This document shows positions 12,948 through 16,346 of a stretch of 16,346 bases of DNA, piece by piece. The position numbers and the translations under genes were made by a program. The notes below the pieces were generated by a model. That model saw nothing but the letters and a program-made list of their open reading frames with translations. It had not been told where the DNA came from and searched no databases. The DNA is taken from positions 1 to 16,346 of the forward strand of contig CAZEFK010000169.1 in the NCBI GenBank assembly GCA_964511405.1, written 5' to 3'. Numbering within the stretch: position 1 is the stretch's first letter; every line of letters begins with the position of its first letter. The stretch comes from CAZEFK01 sp964511405. GTDB lineage: Bacteria; Pseudomonadota; Alphaproteobacteria; Elsterales; Elsteraceae.

Positions 12948-14272
12948 CCGCCGCCATCATCTTCGGCCTGCTGATCGCGCTGTTCCTGACCGGCATGCCG
13001 ATCTCGATCGCCCTTGGCCTGACCGTGCTGACCGTCCTGTTCACCCTGACCCAGGTGCCGATCGAGGCGGTGGCCCTCAAGCTGTTCACGGGCATCGAGA
13101 AGTTCGAGATCATGGCGGTCCCGTTCTTCATCCTGGCCGGCCACTTCCTCACCCATGGCGGCGTCGCCCGGCGGATGATCGCCTTCGCCGCATCGATGGT
13201 CGGCCATTGGTATGGCGGGCTGGGGCTGGCCAGCGTCGTGGCCTGCGCCCTGTTCGCGGCGATCTGCGGATCGTCGCCGGCAACGGTGGTGGCCATCGGC
13301 TCGATCGTCCTGCCGGCCATGGTCGAGGCGGGCTATCCCAAGAGCTTCGGCGCCGGCGTGGTGGCGACGTCGGGGGCTCTCGGCATCCTGTTCCCGCCGT
13401 CGCTGAACCTGGTCATCTACGCGGTGGCGACCAGCGGCATGATCGCGACCGGCCCGCATGGCGAGCGGGTGATGTCGGCGTCGGTCGGCCAGTTGTTCGT
13501 CGCCGGGATCGTGCCCGGCTTGGCACTGGCCGCGCTGCTCGGCGCCACGACGTGGGCGCGCGCCCGGACCCGCGACTACCCCCGCCTGCCGCGCGCAACC
13601 TGGCGCGAACGGGCGACGGCGTTCCGGGACAGCCTGTGGGGTTTGGCGCTGATCGGGATCGTGCTGGGCGGGGTGTACTCGGGACTGTTCACCCCCACCG
13701 AGGCCGCCGCGGTTGCCGCCGTCTACGCCTTCGTGATCGCGGTGTTCGTCTACAAGGACCTGATGCTGCGCGACGTGCCGAAAGTCCTGCTCGGCAGCGC
13801 GGCCATGAGCGCGATGATCCTCTACATCGTCACCAATGCGGTCCTGTTCTCGTTCCTGGTGACATCCGAGCAGATCCCGCAGGCGATGGCCGTCTGGATG
13901 AGCGACCAAGGATTCGGCCGGGTTCCGTTCATTTTGTGCGTGAACATTATTCTTCTCGCAGCCGGAAATTTCATGGACCCCGCCGCAATCGTCCTGATCA
14001 TGGCGCCGATCCTGTTCCCTGTCGCCGTTCATCTCGGCGTGAACCCGATCCATTTCGGGATCATGATGGCGGTCAACATGGAGATCGGGCTGTGCCATCC
14101 GCCCGTGGGCCTGAATCTCTATGTGACGTCGGGCATCACCAAGATGGGTATTTCCGAGCTCACGGTGGCGGTGATGCCGTGGCTGCTGACCATGCTGGCC
14201 TTCCTCATGGTCGTCAGCTTCGTGCCGGAGCTGGCCATCGGGCTGCCCCGGCTGCTCGGCATGGCCGGATGA
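12944..14272 (+). CDS. dctM: TRAP transporter large permease subunit, DctM family
   Basis: The product (442 aa) is of normal length for DctM and highly hydrophobic, with about a dozen membrane segments. It carries the transport path of the system. The family signature is clear: FFILAGHFLTHGGVARRMI (61-79), CGSSPATVVAIGSIVLPAM (108-126), then GYPKSFGAGVVATSGALGIL and FPPSLNLVIYAVA. A second, related half follows, with GNFMDPAAIVLIMAPILFPV and HPPVGLNLYV, the latter being the counterpart of the first PPS motif in the inverted-repeat fold. The start is fixed by the ATGA overlap with dctQ. A longer open frame upstream is a shadow inside dctQ. The downstream beta-propeller gene starts 32 bp after the stop. 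Confidence 0.96.
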   Translation: MTAAIIFGLLIALFLTGMPISIALGLTVLTVLFTLTQVPIEAVALKLFTGIEKFEIMAVPFFILAGHFLTHGGVARRMIAFAASMVGHWYGGLGLASVVACALFAAICGSSPATVVAIGSIVLPAMVEAGYPKSFGAGVVATSGALGILFPPSLNLVIYAVATSGMIATGPHGERVMSASVGQLFVAGIVPGLALAALLGATTWARARTRDYPRLPRATWRERATAFRDSLWGLALIGIVLGGVYSGLFTPTEAAAVAAVYAFVIAVFVYKDLMLRDVPKVLLGSAAMSAMILYIVTNAVLFSFLVTSEQIPQAMAVWMSDQGFGRVPFILCVNIILLAAGNFMDPAAIVLIMAPILFPVAVHLGVNPIHFGIMMAVNMEIGLCHPPVGLNLYVTSGITKMGISELTVAVMPWLLTMLAFLMVVSFVPELAIGLPRLLGMAG

Positions 14273-14304
14273 CCGCGCGCAACCGAACAACCAGGAGGAA
14301 AGAC

Positions 14305-15381
14305 ATGAGCATCCGGTTCACAAGCCTATCGGCCATCCTGCTTGCGGCACTGGTCCCAGCGCCGCAGGCCCAGGCCTTCGACGGCTGGCACCTCGAATCC
14401 GCGACGGCCATCCCCAGCCAAACGGCGACCTTCGACTACGTCTCGTTCGACGCGGGCAGCAATCGCCTGTTCATCGGGCATCGCAAGGAAGGCCTGCAGG
14501 TCTTCGACCCGGTCAAGCACGCGGTCGTCAAGATCATCGACGGCACGGCCACGAACAGCGCCAACGGCGCGGTCCTGATCCCCGGGTTCGATCTCGGCAT
14601 CGCCAACAACGAGACCGGCACCCTCATCCCGTTCAAGCTGTCCACCCTCGAGGCCGGCGCCCCGATCAAGCTCGGCGACGAGTTGGACACCAGCCACTAC
14701 GACCCAGTCAGCAAACGCCTTCTGGTCAACATGGCCGGCGGCGCCGACGGCACCGAACTGGTGGCGGTCGCCGTTCCGGCGCTGACGGAAGCCGGCCGCG
14801 TCAAGGTCCCGGCCAAGAAGGCCGAAGGCGCCGATGCCGACGGCAAGGGCGGTCTGATCCTGGCCGGGCAGGACACCAACAAGATCTACCGGATCGACAT
14901 GACCGCCCTGACCATCGCGGCGACCTGGGAGTCGCCGGCCTGCGCCAAGCCCACCGGCATCGCCGTCGACACCGCCGCCCATCGCGTGTTCGTCAGCTGC
15001 CGAGGCAACGACAAGCTCAAGCCCGCCCTGGTCGTCCTGAATGGCGACACCGGTGCCACGGTGTTCTCGGGCGAGATCGGCGCCGGTTCCGACAGCATGG
15101 TCTTCGATCCCGAGACCAAGCGGCTGTTCAGCGCCAACGGCGTCAGCGCCAATCTCAGCGTCTTCGAGCAGGTCGACGCCGATACCTACCGTCCGCTGGA
15201 GACGCTGGGCACCCGCAGCTGGGTCAAGGTCCTGGCCATGGATCACAAGGCGAAGAAGCTGTATTCGATCACGGCGGAAGGGTCCGCCGACGCGTCCAAG
15301 AAGATCAATACGGGCGTCTCGCCCTACTATCCCAATACGGTCATTCCCAATACATTTACGGTCCTGACGTTCAGCAGGTAG
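14305..15381 (+). CDS. Secreted YncE/YVTN-type beta-propeller protein
   Basis: The product (358 aa) starts with a Sec signal peptide (MSIRFTSLSAILLAALVPAP, cleavage after AQA at 24), so it is exported to the periplasm. The rest is a run of beta-propeller blades of the YncE/YVTN kind: SFDAGSNRLFIGHRKEGLQV, HYDPVSKRLLVNMAGG, AVDTAAHRVFVSCRGND, VFDPETKRLFSANGVSANLS and MDHKAKKLYSI. Each contains the D-x-x-x-x-R/K-L-F/Y turn. Two cysteines (SPACAKP and VSCRG) could pair. There are no catalytic motifs, and the function is unknown. A very strong AGGAGGAAA precedes the start, only 32 bp after dctM, so it is probably the last gene of the TRAP operon and might bind or sense the transported solute or a partner protein. 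That role is inference. Confidence 0.88.
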   Translation: MSIRFTSLSAILLAALVPAPQAQAFDGWHLESATAIPSQTATFDYVSFDAGSNRLFIGHRKEGLQVFDPVKHAVVKIIDGTATNSANGAVLIPGFDLGIANNETGTLIPFKLSTLEAGAPIKLGDELDTSHYDPVSKRLLVNMAGGADGTELVAVAVPALTEAGRVKVPAKKAEGADADGKGGLILAGQDTNKIYRIDMTALTIAATWESPACAKPTGIAVDTAAHRVFVSCRGNDKLKPALVVLNGDTGATVFSGEIGAGSDSMVFDPETKRLFSANGVSANLSVFEQVDADTYRPLETLGTRSWVKVLAMDHKAKKLYSITAEGSADASKKINTGVSPYYPNTVIPNTFTVLTFSR

Positions 15382-15401
15382 GCCGCGGTCCGGGCGGCCG
15401 G

Positions 15402-15556
15402 CTACGCCTTGGCGGGGTCCTGGAAGCCCCGTCCGTCCTGGTCGAGCTGGCGGAAGAACGCCCGGATGTCCTGGGCCACGCGGTCGTGGCGAGCCGGCGC
15501 TCGAGGTCCGCGAGCGCCGCCTCGGGCACCGCGATGGCGAAGGGCTCGATCGGCAT
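15402..15556 (-). pseudogene. Epoxide hydrolase remnant (internal deletion)
   Basis: Reading down from ATG 15556, the first 28 codons give EPFAIAVPEAALADLERRL followed by ATTAWP, the start of the N-terminal domain of bacterial epoxide hydrolases (EHN family). In another frame, overlapping at the TGGCCCAGG junction near 15474-15482, the sequence then reads VAQDIRAFFRQLD and stops at 15402-15404; this resembles the C-terminal end of the same enzymes (typically EDxRAFFR). Intact members have about 370-400 residues, so about 85 percent of the gene, including all catalytic residues, is missing. The simplest explanation is an internal deletion with a frameshift. Nothing functional is expected from it. 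Confidence 0.7.
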
Positions 15557-15638
15557 GTCCGCCTCATAACCGGATGCGATAGCTGATCTACCCTACCATG
15601 CGTTGCCGACCCGGGCACTTCGGGACGACACTCGGCCG

Positions 15639-16346
15639 ATGAGCCTGCCCTATCCCGAGATCCGCGAGGCGGTGGCCAAGCTGTGCGCCCGCTTCCCCGG
15701 CCCCTACTGGCGCGACCTCGACCGCCGCATGGCCTATCCCGCGGAATTCGTGGCGGCGCTGACCGAGGCCGGGTGGCTGTCGATTCTGGTCCCCGAGGAC
15801 TATGGCGGCGCCGGCCTGCCGCTGTCGGCGGCGGCGGCGGTGCTGGAGGAGATCCAGCGCGCCGGCTGCAACGGCGGGGCCTGCCATGCCCAGATGTACA
15901 CCATGGGCACCGTGCTGCGGCACGGCTCGGAGGCGCAGAAGCAGCGCTGGCTGCCGGCGATCGCCGAGGGCCGCCTGCGCCTGCAGGCCTTCGGCGTGAC
16001 CGAGCCGACCAGCGGCACCGACACCGCCAGCCTGCGCACCACCGCGCGCCGCGACGGCGACCACTACGTCGTCAACGGCCAGAAGATCTGGACCAGCCGC
16101 GCCGAGCATTCGGACCTGATGCTGCTGCTGGCGCGCACTACGCCGCTCGGGGCCGGCATGAAGCGCACCGACGGCCTGTCGGTGTTCCTGGTCGACATGC
16201 AGGCCGCCCTCGGCCACGGCCTGACCGTGCGGCCGATCCGCACCATGATGAACCACGCCACGACCGAGATGTTCTTCGACGACCTGCGCGTTCCGGCGGA
16301 AAACCTCATCGGCGAGGAAGGCCAGGGCTTCCGCTACATCCTGAGC
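15639..16346 (+). CDS. Acyl-CoA dehydrogenase (partial, N-terminal 236 residues)
   Basis: This FAD-dependent enzyme would introduce a trans-2 double bond into an acyl-CoA and pass electrons to electron-transfer flavoprotein. The visible part has the alpha-helical N-terminal domain (EAGWLSILVPEDYGGAGLPL, 43-62) and the start of the beta domain with the family signature AFGVTEPTSGTDTASLR (117-133), then NGQKIWTSRAEHSDLMLLLA and the loop around FFDDLRVPAENLIGEEGQGF. The catalytic glutamate near residues 370-380 would lie beyond the right edge. Family members are about 380-400 aa. The N-terminus MSLPYPEIREAV is a normal start for the family; the ribosome-binding site is weak. The specific acyl substrate cannot be told, and its neighbours do not form an obvious beta-oxidation operon. 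Confidence 0.93.
   Translation, partial: MSLPYPEIREAVAKLCARFPGPYWRDLDRRMAYPAEFVAALTEAGWLSILVPEDYGGAGLPLSAAAAVLEEIQRAGCNGGACHAQMYTMGTVLRHGSEAQKQRWLPAIAEGRLRLQAFGVTEPTSGTDTASLRTTARRDGDHYVVNGQKIWTSRAEHSDLMLLLARTTPLGAGMKRTDGLSVFLVDMQAALGHGLTVRPIRTMMNHATTEMFFDDLRVPAENLIGEEGQGFRYILS

Noticed and set aside
12839..14290. A 483-codon minus-strand open frame antisense to dctM
   Set aside because: The H/D/Q/R-rich translation is typical of the reverse strand of a hydrophobic, GC-rich membrane-protein gene.
7981..15381. Decarboxylase genes and TRAP genes forming one sulfonate-catabolic operon
   Set aside because: They are on opposite strands, with separate LysR and GntR regulators between them and no other sulfonate-pathway gene. 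Kept only as a hypothesis about shared substrate class.
15381..15399. Terminator after the beta-propeller gene
   Set aside because: GGCCGC/GCGGCC can pair around a 7-base loop, but such stems are common in this GC-rich DNA and no T-run follows.

Overview
The window is GC-rich, alphaproteobacterial-looking DNA (Rhodospirillales-like by overall feel; this is an inference, as no rRNA or other phylogenetic marker is present). It consists mostly of solute-uptake systems, each with its own regulator, plus accessory material carrying repeats and gene debris. Coding density is high and no gene-free stretch exceeds about 260 bp. No tRNA, rRNA, CRISPR array or insertion sequence was recognised.

Region 1 (1-4853): a CUT1-type carbohydrate ABC importer on the minus strand, in the order binding protein, MalF-like permease, MalG-like permease and ATPase (cut off by the left edge). 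A LacI-family repressor is divergent from it. The shared 117-bp gap holds two LacI-type operators with centres 33 bp apart and a perfect TTGACA facing the transporter. A GC hairpin separates the binding-protein and permease cistrons.

Region 2 (4854-7980): accessory material between the sugar locus and the next metabolic locus. It holds a small coiled-coil protein whose gene contains a 21-bp (one heptad) tandem repeat, a Fic-domain AMP-transferase with an N-terminal self-inhibitory motif, and a secreted LprI/DUF1311-like protein. A leader repeat of about 120-130 bp lies at the 5' end of both the fic and lprI-like genes. Between the two genes there is also a fragment of a further repeat copy and a 49-bp vestige nearly identical to part of the resident lacI gene.

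Region 3 (7981-10128): a two-subunit thiamine-diphosphate decarboxylase resembling sulfopyruvate/phosphonopyruvate decarboxylases (ComD/ComE-like), with overlapping genes. A LysR regulator is divergent from it across a 103-bp gap that contains a perfect 9-bp inverted repeat.

Region 4 (10232-15381): an FCD-type GntR regulator with an apparent second winged-helix domain, then a TRAP transporter (dctP, dctQ, dctM) and a secreted beta-propeller protein. The four genes after the regulator appear to form one operon. The substrate is unknown. A sulfonate is possible given the neighbouring decarboxylase, but this is only a guess.

Region 5 (15382-16346): a 155-bp remnant of an epoxide hydrolase gene, with its N- and C-terminal ends joined out of frame, followed by the 5' part of an acyl-CoA dehydrogenase gene that runs off the right edge.
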